DNA of 64,000 nt from positions 98,054 through 162,053 of the forward strand of contig CALXKM010000033.1 of NCBI GenBank assembly GCA_944388865.1. Reading direction: 5' to 3'. The position numbers and the translations under genes are program-made. The notes under the pieces are model-generated. The model was given only the letters and a program-made list of their open reading frames with translations. It made no database searches and had not been told where the DNA came from. Shown here one piece after another: positions 9,270 to 17,618 of the stretch. This DNA is from an uncultured Duodenibacillus sp. Its GTDB lineage: Bacteria; Pseudomonadota; Gammaproteobacteria; Burkholderiales; Burkholderiaceae_F. How positions within the stretch are numbered: the first letter of the stretch is position 1; the number at the start of each line of letters is the position of its first letter.

Positions 9270-9298
9270 TTGATATTGAGAATAGTTCTCATTATATT
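9270..9298 (+). promoter_or_regulatory. feo promoter with Fur box in the spacer
   Basis: TTGATA (-35, 9270-9275), a 17-base spacer, and TATATT (-10, 9293-9298). The spacer contains TGAGAATAGTTCTCA (9277-9291), a palindrome with arms TGAGAA/TTCTCA. Fur bound here would block RNA polymerase, so iron repression of the downstream feoA-feoA-feoB genes is expected. The predicted transcript start is near 9305. Confidence 0.8.
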
Positions 9299-9366
9299 GC
9301 GCAATGAAAAAGCGGATGGGGCATGGCGTCCAGAGCTTTTGGCAACTCAAAGGAAACGGAAAAACG

Positions 9367-9606
9367 ATGACTTCCATCGAACGCAGGATACGCAAGCTCA
9401 CCGAACTCAAAATCAATGAACCGGCCGTCGTGGCCAAAATCAAGCTCGAACGCAACGAAGCAGGCCGCCTTGATGAGCTCGGATTGCATATCGGTTCGGC
9501 CGTGCGCGTGCTTGCCGGCAACCTTAACGAGAGCATTCTCATTGCGGTCGGAGACGGCCGCATCGGCGTCAATTACGACGTGGCGCAAAAGATTTACGTC
9601 TACTGA
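9367..9606 (+). CDS. feoA: FeoA-domain protein, first copy
   Basis: A 79-aa SH3-like FeoA protein, a cytosolic partner thought to modulate the FeoB ferrous-iron transporter. It shows the FeoA pattern: a DELGLHIGSAVRVLAGN block in the middle and a C-terminal RIGVNYDVAQKIYV strand. It is more diverged from typical FeoA than the second copy, which has the classic LGDPVEIRVRG motif. The ATG at 9367 is preceded by AAAGGAAA; an upstream in-frame ATG at 9304 coincides with the predicted transcription start, so it was not used. It is the first gene after the Fur-box promoter. Confidence 0.8.
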   Translation: MTSIERRIRKLTELKINEPAVVAKIKLERNEAGRLDELGLHIGSAVRVLAGNLNESILIAVGDGRIGVNYDVAQKIYVY

Positions 9607-9634
9607 TTCAAGTTCAAGAAAGGGAAATGCACAA

Positions 9635-9862
9635 ATGCTTCTGAAAGACCTTCAACCCGGAGCAAAGGGAACGATTAAGGGCTACAGCAAGTCCGCAGGC
9701 GAATATCGTCGCCGGCTGCTGATGTTGGGCGCAACGCCCGGCACCGCTTTTGAAGTGGTGCGTGTGGCGCCTTTGGGCGACCCGGTGGAAATTCGCGTGC
9801 GCGGCAGCTTCATCAGCGTCAGAAAGGATGAAGCGGCCATTATGGAAGTAAGCACGAACTAA
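9635..9862 (+). CDS. feoA: FeoA, second copy
   Basis: A 75-aa FeoA protein. It has LLMLGATPGTAFEVVRVAPLGD (about 29-50), then PVEIRVRGSFISVRKDEA, which is the canonical FeoA sequence. It is presumed to bind the cytosolic part of FeoB. It lies 28 bases after the first feoA and 76 bases before feoB, all on one strand, so a single transcript is likely. The real start is the ATG at 9635; the open frame further upstream overlaps the first feoA in another frame and is not coding. Confidence 0.88.
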   Translation: MLLKDLQPGAKGTIKGYSKSAGEYRRRLLMLGATPGTAFEVVRVAPLGDPVEIRVRGSFISVRKDEAAIMEVSTN

Positions 9863-9938
9863 AGGACTTTCGCGAGCAGGATTTCAGAAAGAAAGACAAA
9901 AGATCTTCAAACCATTGGAAAACAACGGAACATTCAAA

Positions 9939-12296
9939 ATGAGCAAGAACATCATCTGCATCGTCGGCAATCCGAACTGCGGAAAGACGACGCTCTTTAA
10001 TGCGCTCACGGGATCGCGACAGGAAGTCGGCAACTGGCCGGGCGTCACCGTCGACAAAAAAGTCGGCCGCTATAGTTTTGAGAACGACGATATTGAAATC
10101 GTCGACTTGCCGGGCATCTATTCAATTACGCCGGCTTCGCACTCGGGCGAAGATGAGCGTATTGCCCGCGACTACATCCTCACGGGTGAAGCTCAAGCCG
10201 TCATCAATATCGTTGACGCCTCCAACCTTGAGCGCAATTTGTACCTCACCACGCAGCTGATTGAGATGCGCGTGCCGATGATGGTTGTGGTCAATATGCT
10301 CGATATTGCGCAGTCGCACAAGATGCGCGTTGATCTCGAGGAGCTTGAGCGCGAGCTCGGCTGCCCGGTGGTGGGCGTTGTGGCTGCTCGTGAGCAGGGC
10401 ATCAAAAATCTCAAAAAGCGAATCAATGCTTTCTTGAAAGCTCCTGCCGTGCCGCCGGAGGCCACGGAATTTGATCCACGCATCAGCAAGGCCGCGCGCG
10501 AGATTGAAGCGCGTCTTGAGGACATGAAGATCGAGCACGCCGGCTGGTATGCACTTCAGATTCTTGAAGCCGCCCCCGGCATTGAAGACAAGCTCCCGGA
10601 CGGGACTATGCGGAAGTTGGCTGATGTGCTCGAGCCCTTCAACGAAGCTTTTGAGGGAGATGCCGACATCGCCATTGCCGACGGCCGCTATCGGTTCGTG
10701 AGCTCGATTGCGCAAAAAGTCATTGTGCGCGAAGGCGAAATGTCTGTGACGATGACCGACAAGATCGATCGCGTCGTGCTCAATCGCTGGCTGGGCTTGC
10801 CGATCTTTCTTGCCGTCATGTACGTCATGTTCTTGTTTACGCAGAATTTCGGCGCAGCCTTCATTGATTTCTTTGATATTTTGTTCGGCGGCATTTTCGT
10901 CGACGGCTTCGGGCGTCTTCTTGACTCAATGGGCTCGCCCGAATGGCTGCGCGTGATTCTTGCCGACAGCATCGGCGGCGGCATTCAGACGATTTCGACT
11001 TTTGTGCCGCCCGTTTTCTTTTTGTTTTTGTTCTTGGCCGTGCTTGAAGACTCGGGCTACATGGCCCGCGCTGCTTTCGTGATGGATCGTCTGATGCGCG
11101 CGCTCGGACTGCCCGGCAAGGCTTTCGTGCCGCTTTTGGTAGGCTTTGGCTGCGGCGTGCCTGCCATCATGGCTACGCGTACGATGGATCGCGCGGTCGA
11201 CCGCATCATCACCATTCTCATGGCTCCCTTCATGTCCTGCGGAGCGAGACTGCCGGTGTATGTGCTTTTTGCAACGGCATTTTTCCCGCACAACGGACAA
11301 AACCTGGTCTTTGGCATTTATCTCATCGGCATTCTGGCTGCGATCTTGACGGGCTTTTTGGTCAAGAAGTACGTGCTGCCGGGCGAGGCAGCGGCCTTTG
11401 TGATGGAAATTCCGCCATATCACATTCCGACGTTTAAGGGCGTGATGCTGCGCACATGGGATCGACTGAAGGCTTTCGTGAGCCGCGCCGGCCGTGTAAT
11501 CGTTGTGATCGTGGCAGTGCTGTGCTTTCTCAATTCCTGGGGAACGGACGGCAGCTTCGGCAATGAAGACACCGATCACTCGGTTCTTTCAGAAATCGGC
11601 AAGACCATTGCTCCGGTTCTTGAACCGATGGGCGTGACGCAGGAAAACTGGCCCGCGGCTGTGGGCATCTTCACGGGCGTGCTCGCCAAGGAAGCTGTTG
11701 TGGGCACGATGAATTCGCTCTATGAGGCCATGGCCCGCACGGAAAATGAAAAGGCAGGCGTAGCCGCTCCTGCTCAAGAAGAGGAAGCCGATGAAGGTTG
11801 GTCGTTGGGCGCCATCATGGCTGAGGCCGGTCAGTCAATTGTCGACAATCTTGCGGGCATGGCCTCGGCCTTCACCGATCCTCTGGGCGTGCGCGTCGGC
11901 GACTTGTCTGATACCGCAGCCGCTGCCGAAGAGCAGGGCGTGGCCATCGATTCCATTGCCGTCATGCAAAAGCTGTTCGGCTCTCAGCTTGCAGCATTTG
12001 CTTATCTGATGATGGTGCTCTTGTATCTGCCTTGCGTAGCAGCCATCGCAGCTGTCTATCGAGAAGCCGGTGCAGCCTGGACGCTTTTTCTGGCGGCCTG
12101 GACGACGGTGCTGGGCTACTCGGCGGCAACGATTGTCTATCGCGTGGGCACTTTTGCGCAGGATCCTCTTTATGCAACAGTCTCGATTGTCGTTTCGGTG
12201 GGACTGCTCGCTGGTCTGCTTGCCTTCATGCGCAATTGGGTGAGCAAAAACCGCGGCAAAGGTCCGCGCATCATCCCGATTGTGGCTCGTGCCTGA
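9939..12296 (+). CDS. feoB: ferrous iron transporter FeoB
   Basis: GTP-dependent ferrous iron importer of the inner membrane. The 785-aa protein has an N-terminal GTPase domain with G1 GNPNCGKTT (10-18), G3 DLPG (56-59) and G4 NMLD, a helical domain, and a polytopic C-terminal region with two Gate repeats (for example GFGCGVPAIMATRTM and the later VGIFTGVLAKEAVVGTM). An acidic insert of about 100 residues, including EEEADEGW, lies between late membrane segments, as in gammaproteobacterial FeoB. The ATG at 9939 gives the usual distance to G1. A terminator follows directly. Confidence 0.95.
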   Translation: MSKNIICIVGNPNCGKTTLFNALTGSRQEVGNWPGVTVDKKVGRYSFENDDIEIVDLPGIYSITPASHSGEDERIARDYILTGEAQAVINIVDASNLERNLYLTTQLIEMRVPMMVVVNMLDIAQSHKMRVDLEELERELGCPVVGVVAAREQGIKNLKKRINAFLKAPAVPPEATEFDPRISKAAREIEARLEDMKIEHAGWYALQILEAAPGIEDKLPDGTMRKLADVLEPFNEAFEGDADIAIADGRYRFVSSIAQKVIVREGEMSVTMTDKIDRVVLNRWLGLPIFLAVMYVMFLFTQNFGAAFIDFFDILFGGIFVDGFGRLLDSMGSPEWLRVILADSIGGGIQTISTFVPPVFFLFLFLAVLEDSGYMARAAFVMDRLMRALGLPGKAFVPLLVGFGCGVPAIMATRTMDRAVDRIITILMAPFMSCGARLPVYVLFATAFFPHNGQNLVFGIYLIGILAAILTGFLVKKYVLPGEAAAFVMEIPPYHIPTFKGVMLRTWDRLKAFVSRAGRVIVVIVAVLCFLNSWGTDGSFGNEDTDHSVLSEIGKTIAPVLEPMGVTQENWPAAVGIFTGVLAKEAVVGTMNSLYEAMARTENEKAGVAAPAQEEEADEGWSLGAIMAEAGQSIVDNLAGMASAFTDPLGVRVGDLSDTAAAAEEQGVAIDSIAVMQKLFGSQLAAFAYLMMVLLYLPCVAAIAAVYREAGAAWTLFLAAWTTVLGYSAATIVYRVGTFAQDPLYATVSIVVSVGLLAGLLAFMRNWVSKNRGKGPRIIPIVARA

Positions 12297-12322
12297 TTTG
12301 AGCTCAACAAGCTCACTGAAAA

Positions 12323-12367
12323 AAATTCCCCGGAAGACGGCATGTTTTTTCCGGGGAATTTCTTTCT
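12323..12367 (+). terminator. intrinsic terminator of the feo operon
   Basis: AAATTCCCCGG (12323-12333) pairs perfectly with CCGGGGAATTT (12351-12361), and TCTTTCT follows. Confidence 0.8.
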
Positions 12368-12544
12368 GGTGAGTTGATGGTGTGGCTGTGTGCGCGCTAC
12401 AGCAAACTGCTTACATTGTCTGACGCAGGTGAAAAGCACTGCTTTGCATTTGCCTGATCTCGGCACGTTTTGCACGATAATCAAAAAATGCGCGCCGCAG
12501 GGCTTTTCTTTTTTCGCATGCGGCATCAACACAGGAAAACAAAC

Positions 12545-13861
12545 ATGGACTCACTCATCCGCAACTGCGCCTCCATCAACGAACTGCTTGCGCGCTACGG
12601 CGTCAAGTTCGGCATCTACAAAAACGGGGCCTTTCATGAGCAGCTGTTTCCCTTTGATCCCATGCCGCGCATCATTGAAGCCAGACAGTGGGTCGAACTT
12701 TCTGCGGGGCTCGGGCAGCGGGTGCGGGCGCTCAATGCATTCTTGCTTGACATCTACGGCAAAAAGCAAATCGTGCGCGACGGCGTCGTGCCCGAGGAGT
12801 TTGTGTTTTCCTCTTCGGGCTTTTTGCGTGCATGCGACGGCCTGACGCCTCCGGCGGGTGTTTATGCGCACATCGCAGGCATTGACCTTGTGCAGGCCCT
12901 TGACAAGACCTGGTACGTGCTCGAAGACAATCTGCGCATTCCTTCGGGCGCATCCTATCCGCTCATCGCGCGTGAGATCTGCCGCAGAGCCTCGCCGCAG
13001 ACCTTCAGAAGCGCAGGCATTCTGGAAAATCGCACCTATCCGGCCATGCTTTCGCGCATGATGAAAAGCGTGGCGGCCGAGGGCATTTGCGTGATCATGA
13101 CGCCGGGCCGCTACAATGCCGCCTTTTTTGAACACAGCTATTTGTCGGAAAAAACGGGCTTTGCTCTTGCCACCAACGAAGACCTCTTCGTTGAGGGAAA
13201 TAAGCTCTATTTTCGCGACTGCGCCAAGGGACGCGTGCGCGTGGGCGCCGTGTACCGGCGCATTTCGGATGAATATTTGGATCCTTTGACGTTTCTTCCC
13301 GAAAGCCTCATCGGCGTGCCCGGCATCATGGATGCCTATCGGGCCGGAAATGTTGCCATCATCAACGCTCCGGGCAACGGCGTGGCCGACGATAAGGGCA
13401 TTTACTACTTCGTGCCGAAAATGGTGGAGTACTACCTCGGTGAAAAAGCGATTTTGAAAAATGCTCCCACCTATCTGCCGTTTTATGAAGCAGACCGCGA
13501 GTATGTGCTCGATAATCTGCACAAGCTCGTGATCAAGGATGTGGCCGAAGCCGGAGGCTACGGTGTGGTCTTTGGAAGAGACATGACGGCCGATGAACTT
13601 GAGGGCTGGCGGCAGAGAATTCTCGCTGAGCCCCGTCGATTCATCGTGCAGGAAGTGATCGACTTCATTGATCTGCCGATAATTGAGGGCGCTCAAACCG
13701 TCTGCCGCAAGGCAGATTTGCGCGCTTTCGTACTCACGGGAGCCGACGGCGTCGAGGTGTGGCCAAGCGGTTTGACGCGTTTTTCACGCGTTGCCGACAG
13801 CTTCGTGGTCAATTCGTCTCAAGGCGGCGGCTTTAAGGATACCTGGGTGAAGGCGGCCTAA
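12545..13861 (+). CDS. circularly permuted ATP-grasp protein (amidoligase-type)
   Basis: A 438-aa protein of the circularly permuted ATP-grasp type 2 family (formerly DUF404/407). These are predicted amide-bond ligases that work with alpha-E and transglutaminase-like proteins to make or modify peptides; the true substrate is unknown. Recognisable family blocks include IMTPGRYNAAFFEH, the RRISDEYLDPL segment, and INAPGNGVADDKGIYYF with the following YLPFY region. The ATG at 12545 follows AGGAAAA; an upstream ATG at 12470 would add a run without similarity. It heads a run of five same-strand genes (to 17352). Confidence 0.85.
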   Translation: MDSLIRNCASINELLARYGVKFGIYKNGAFHEQLFPFDPMPRIIEARQWVELSAGLGQRVRALNAFLLDIYGKKQIVRDGVVPEEFVFSSSGFLRACDGLTPPAGVYAHIAGIDLVQALDKTWYVLEDNLRIPSGASYPLIAREICRRASPQTFRSAGILENRTYPAMLSRMMKSVAAEGICVIMTPGRYNAAFFEHSYLSEKTGFALATNEDLFVEGNKLYFRDCAKGRVRVGAVYRRISDEYLDPLTFLPESLIGVPGIMDAYRAGNVAIINAPGNGVADDKGIYYFVPKMVEYYLGEKAILKNAPTYLPFYEADREYVLDNLHKLVIKDVAEAGGYGVVFGRDMTADELEGWRQRILAEPRRFIVQEVIDFIDLPIIEGAQTVCRKADLRAFVLTGADGVEVWPSGLTRFSRVADSFVVNSSQGGGFKDTWVKAA

Positions 13862-13881
13862 GGCGCTTGCGGCTGATCTGT

Positions 13882-13904
13882 GCGGCTCTTTTCGCAAGAG
13901 CTGC
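13882..13904 (+). other. hairpin between ATP-grasp and alpha-E genes
   Basis: GCGGCTCTT pairs with AAGAGCTGC around a TTCGC loop (one G-T pair). No T-run follows, so it may tune transcript stability or ratio between the two genes and is unlikely to terminate transcription. Confidence 0.4.
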
Positions 13905-13954
13905 CTGCGCACATGTCTTGAGCAGTCCAAAAACGCAAACACGGAAAAATTTTC

Positions 13955-14641
13955 ATGAAGTCTATGCAAGTCTCAACGGCCATTTCCGCCGAACAAGCTG
14001 ATCGTCTCTACTGGCTGGGGCGCTATGTCGAGCGCGTGTACTCAACGCTGCGCCTTTTTAACCTTTCAATTGACCGCATGATCGACAAAGACGGAGAGGA
14101 CTACGTCGAATTCTGCCGGCGGCTCGCCATTCCGTCGGACATCTACGCAGATGCCGACGATTTTCAGAGCCGCTACCTTTTTGATCCCTCCAATCCTGAC
14201 TCGATCTATTCGAATCTTTCGCGTGCTTACGACAACGCGATTGTTCTTAGAAACTTCATCACGACCGAGACGATGGCCTACATTCAGCTTGCTCTTGACC
14301 GCCTCGAGCAGGGAGCGGTGGCCGATTCGGCATTTCTTGAAACGCAGCGCGTGGCCGACTGGCTGCTGGCGTTTTGGGGCTCGGTTGATGACCGCGTGGC
14401 CGATGTTGAGCGCCGCGACCTTCTGAAGGTCGGCAAATACTCCGAACGTTTGGATCTTTTGATCCGTCTTGATGTTCCGGAATATGCCGTTGATGCACTG
14501 CTGCCGAGGCTTTTGTCGCATACTAAGCGTGTTGAGCCGCTGTTAAACGGCGAGGTGCTCGCGCAGCTTCGCAGCTTGTCGGAGGCGGGCATGGAACAAA
14601 ATCGCGCGCAACTCCTTAAACTTGTGAACCTTTTGCATTAA
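13955..14641 (+). CDS. alpha-E domain protein (DUF403)
   Basis: A 228-aa all-helical protein that opens with the hallmark LYWLGRYVERVYSTLRL (about 18-34) of the alpha-E family. Later comes a block with ETMAYIQLALDRLEQG, and LLKLVNLLH at the C-terminus. The family is almost always encoded beside circularly permuted ATP-grasp and transglutaminase-like genes and is thought to act with the ligase; its biochemical role is unproven. It sits 93 bases after the ATP-grasp gene and 22 bases before the transglutaminase gene. Another ATG three codons in is an equally possible start. Confidence 0.85.
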   Translation: MKSMQVSTAISAEQADRLYWLGRYVERVYSTLRLFNLSIDRMIDKDGEDYVEFCRRLAIPSDIYADADDFQSRYLFDPSNPDSIYSNLSRAYDNAIVLRNFITTETMAYIQLALDRLEQGAVADSAFLETQRVADWLLAFWGSVDDRVADVERRDLLKVGKYSERLDLLIRLDVPEYAVDALLPRLLSHTKRVEPLLNGEVLAQLRSLSEAGMEQNRAQLLKLVNLLH

Positions 14642-14663
14642 CAGGCGTTTTTAGGAGCAAGCT

Positions 14664-15443
14664 TTGAAGTATCGCTATGCCCTCAGCACGGTGTTCGAAT
14701 TTTCCGAGCCTGTGACGGGTCACGTCTTTCGCATTCGTCCGGTGCCGGCGCAGCTGCCCGGACAGAACGTCATCGAAACGCATTTGGTCACAAGTCCCAT
14801 GCTGCCGCTGGCCTGTACCGAGGACAGCGTGCTGGGAAATTTGACATGGACTGGCCGCATCGATGAGCCGCATGGTTCTTTTACGATTGCCTCCAAGGGC
14901 ATCGTTGAGAGCGTTGATGCGCTCGAAAATGATATGCCGCCCGCACCGTACTTTGTCTACAGCACGGCTTTGACGCGTCCGGGAAAGAAAATCCTAGAGT
15001 TTTGGGAAAGCCTTAGGCCGCAGCTTGGCTTTGACGTCGAGCAGAAGGCTCTGCAGCTCATGCACGCCGTGCACCAGAGTTTTGAATACCGGCCGGGTGT
15101 GACAGGCACGCGAACAACTGCCGAAGATGCCATGACTTTAGGAGCTGGCGTTTGTCAAGACTATTCTCACGTCTTGATTGCCTTGCTGCGGCTTGCCGGC
15201 ATTCCTGCGCTTTATGTGGCCGGCCTTGTGCATGGAACGGGAGCTACGCATGCCTGGGTGCACGCTTGGGTGAAAAACCGCTGGCTTGCCCTTGATCCCA
15301 CGCATGATTGTCCGGCGCATGAGGCGTATGTTGCGCTTGCGCGCGGGTGCGATTTTCAGGACGCAGCACTTGAGCGAGGAGTCTTTCTCGGCGGTGCCTC
15401 TCAAACGATAAAAACTCAGGCTGGTGTTGAGCCTATTGAATAA
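14664..15443 (+). CDS. transglutaminase-like cysteine peptidase
   Basis: A 259-aa protein with the bacterial transglutaminase N-terminal beta region (about 1-110) followed by the papain-fold core. The catalytic triad is visible: C164 in GAGVCQDYSH, H196 in THAWVHAW and D211 in LDPTHD. In this gene neighbourhood such proteins are predicted to cleave or form amide bonds on peptides made by the ATP-grasp/alpha-E pair. Translation starts at a TTG at 14664 with AGGAG seven bases before it; the Met-Lys-Tyr start of the fold fits homologues. No signal peptide is seen, so it is cytoplasmic. Confidence 0.85.
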   Translation: MKYRYALSTVFEFSEPVTGHVFRIRPVPAQLPGQNVIETHLVTSPMLPLACTEDSVLGNLTWTGRIDEPHGSFTIASKGIVESVDALENDMPPAPYFVYSTALTRPGKKILEFWESLRPQLGFDVEQKALQLMHAVHQSFEYRPGVTGTRTTAEDAMTLGAGVCQDYSHVLIALLRLAGIPALYVAGLVHGTGATHAWVHAWVKNRWLALDPTHDCPAHEAYVALARGCDFQDAALERGVFLGGASQTIKTQAGVEPIE

Positions 15444-15448
15444 GAAAA

Positions 15449-16417
15449 ATGCTCAAACACGTCGTATCCATTCATATGCCGGTCGCCGAAAAGATGGTGA
15501 TCCGAAAAAATCGCGTGCTCCCGCAGGGCTTCACAGAAGAAGAGGCGGCAAGCCGCAGACTTCCTCGCATTTGCGTAGCAACCGGAACGCATGGCGATGA
15601 GCTCGAAGGACAGTATGTGTGCTGGCGGCTTAACCGCATCCTTGCAGAAAATCCCCAGCATGTTTCCGGCGTCGTCGATATCTATCCGGCCATCAACCCC
15701 TTGGGGATTGATTCGATCACGCGCGGCATTCCTCGCTTTGATCTGGATATGAACCGCATTTTTCCCGGAGATGCGAGGGGGACGACCGAAGAAGCAATCG
15801 CAGCCAGAATCATTGCGGACATGAAAGGTGCATCCTGTGCGGTGGACATTCACGCCTCAAACATTTTTCTGCGCGAGATTCCGCAGGTGCGCGTCAATGT
15901 CAATACGGCCGACAAGCTGCTTCCTTTGGCGCGTGAACTCAATTGCGATTTCATTTGGGTGCATGCGGCCGCAACCGTGCTCGAGAGCACGCTTGCCTGG
16001 TCGCTCAACAAGATCGGCGTGCCTTGTCTGGTGATTGAAGCCGGCGTCGGTATGCGCATTACGCAGGACTATGGAGAAAGAATCACGGCAGGACTGCTGC
16101 GGCTGATGAAGCGTCTGGGCATCTGGAGCGGTCCGGTGTCCGAGGTGACAGAACCGATTGTTTCCACCGACGGACGCGTGGGGTTCGTCAACGCCAACAG
16201 TCCGGGCATCTTCATTCCCAAGGTCGAGCACTGGATGAACATTCATCAGGGGCAGACGCTGGGACTCATTACAAATCCGGCCGACGGCGGCGTTCTCGAA
16301 GAGGTCAAAAGTCCCTGCAACGGACTGGTCTTTACTCTGCGCGAATATCCCGTCGTCAATCCCGGCTCGCTCGTGGCGCGCGTTCTTGACGTCGACTCCA
16401 AGGAGGGCGCAAAGTGA
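15449..16417 (+). CDS. succinylglutamate desuccinylase/aspartoacylase family hydrolase, intact active site
   Basis: A 322-aa zinc hydrolase of the AstE/AspA branch of the M14 carboxypeptidase superfamily, which cleaves acyl-amino acid or peptide amide bonds. Zinc ligands are H48 and E51 (in THGDE) and H135 (in VDIHAS). The substrate-binding N102-R103 is in DMNRIFPG and the catalytic E196 is in LVIEAG. It starts 5 bases after the transglutaminase gene, and its end overlaps the next gene by four bases (GTGA). This operon position suggests it trims the product of the ligase rather than acting in arginine catabolism; no ast genes are nearby. Confidence 0.85.
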   Translation: MLKHVVSIHMPVAEKMVIRKNRVLPQGFTEEEAASRRLPRICVATGTHGDELEGQYVCWRLNRILAENPQHVSGVVDIYPAINPLGIDSITRGIPRFDLDMNRIFPGDARGTTEEAIAARIIADMKGASCAVDIHASNIFLREIPQVRVNVNTADKLLPLARELNCDFIWVHAAATVLESTLAWSLNKIGVPCLVIEAGVGMRITQDYGERITAGLLRLMKRLGIWSGPVSEVTEPIVSTDGRVGFVNANSPGIFIPKVEHWMNIHQGQTLGLITNPADGGVLEEVKSPCNGLVFTLREYPVVNPGSLVARVLDVDSKEGAK

Positions 16418-17352
16418 AGAAAGTCAAGATTTTTGAGATGCCCTCGCTTTACCGTGAGCCGCTTGAAATCACTGGATATCGCTTCGGCAGGGGAGAAAAA
16501 AGCGCAGCCGTGGTCGGCGCCATGCGCGGCAATGAAATTCAGCAGCTCTACATCTGCTCGCAGCTCGTGCGCAAGCTCAAGGCAATCGAGGCCGAAGGAG
16601 GCGTTCGCGAGGGCGCTTCCATTGAAGTCATCCCGTGCGTCAATCCCTATTCGGTCAATATCGGCAAGCGCTTTTGGGCGATGGACGACACCGACATCAA
16701 CCGCATGTTCCCAGGCTACGATCAGGGAGAGACGACGCAGCGCATTGCAGCCGGCCTTTTCAAACATCTCGAAGGCTGGAAGTGGGGCGTGCACTTTGCG
16801 TCGTTTTATTTAAGAGGCGACTTTGTTCCTCATGTGCGCATGATGCAGACCGACTTCGGCGACCCTCAAGCGGCCATGGACTTCGGTCTGCCTTTTGTGT
16901 TCGTGCGCAAGCCTTCGCCGATGGATACAACGACGCTCAACTACAACTGGCAGATTTGGGATACGCGCGCTTATACGATTTTTACGAGCCAAACGAATCA
17001 TATCGATCAGACATCGGCCGATATTGCCGTCAATGCCGTGCTGCGCTTTCTCGTCAAAAGAGGCCTTATCGACTATCGCATTGACGGAGGCCGCGTGCCG
17101 GAAATGCTCCATGAGTCCTGGATTGCCTCCGTGCACGCCGGCGCGGCAGGCATCTTCAGGCGCCTGATGGCTCCGGGAGCCCAAGCGCACAAGGGCGAGT
17201 TGATGGGCGAAATCATTGATCCCTGCGAAGGACATGTGCTGCGCGAGATTGAGGCGCCCTGCGACGGTCTGATCTTTTTTGCCTGCCATGACGCTCTGGT
17301 GATGCAGCGCCAGATTCTTTTCGGCGTCATCAAGGATTTTCACGCGGGTTAG
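16414..17352 (+). CDS. AstE-like paralogue with degenerate catalytic site
   Basis: A 312-aa relative of the preceding gene with the same fold landmarks: the MRGNE block (37-41), N96-R97 in INRMFPG, and H127 in GVHFAS. The first zinc-ligand histidine is replaced by R38. The region matching the catalytic LVIEAG reads TIFTSQ near 188-193, with no glutamate. It may be a non-catalytic partner of the upstream enzyme or may use altered chemistry. Start GTG 16414 overlaps the upstream stop, with AAGGAGG at about 16400-16406, so the two are translationally coupled. Confidence 0.8.
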   Translation: MKKVKIFEMPSLYREPLEITGYRFGRGEKSAAVVGAMRGNEIQQLYICSQLVRKLKAIEAEGGVREGASIEVIPCVNPYSVNIGKRFWAMDDTDINRMFPGYDQGETTQRIAAGLFKHLEGWKWGVHFASFYLRGDFVPHVRMMQTDFGDPQAAMDFGLPFVFVRKPSPMDTTTLNYNWQIWDTRAYTIFTSQTNHIDQTSADIAVNAVLRFLVKRGLIDYRIDGGRVPEMLHESWIASVHAGAAGIFRRLMAPGAQAHKGELMGEIIDPCEGHVLREIEAPCDGLIFFACHDALVMQRQILFGVIKDFHAG

Positions 17353-17397
17353 GCGAGGCGATAAGCGAAGGCGCCGCACCAATTGTTTTTTGATCCA

Positions 17398-17436
17398 TCA
17401 GCCGGCAAGTTTTGTGACTTGTCCGGCTGAAATTTT
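17398..17436 (+). terminator. terminator-like hairpin ending the ATP-grasp cluster
   Basis: TCAGCCGG-CAAG (17398-17409) pairs with CTTG-t-CCGGCTGA (17418-17430) with one bulge, and AAATTTT follows. The T-run is short. The rest of 17353-17673 contains no supported gene and ends in the nrd control sites. Confidence 0.55.
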
Positions 17437-17618
17437 CCGACTCCTTTTCCGATCTCCATTTCGGCGATTTTTTGTCGCTTTTTCTTTCCAGTCTTTCTGC
17501 CGGCCGTACGTTGCATGAAGCGTTGAGCCGCATTTCAAAGTCATTTGAAGCATCCGTTGAGAGCGCGTCCGAGGCTGCCCGCTCGACATATGACTACTAC
17601 AACAGAGGGATATCAAAC

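Noticed and set aside
9119-9307. 62-codon plus frame before feoA
   Set aside because: Lies across all three Fur-like boxes and the feo promoter, so it is regulatory DNA.
12551-13696. 381-codon minus-strand frame opposite the ATP-grasp gene
   Set aside because: Antisense shadow; the plus-strand protein shows ATP-grasp family blocks.
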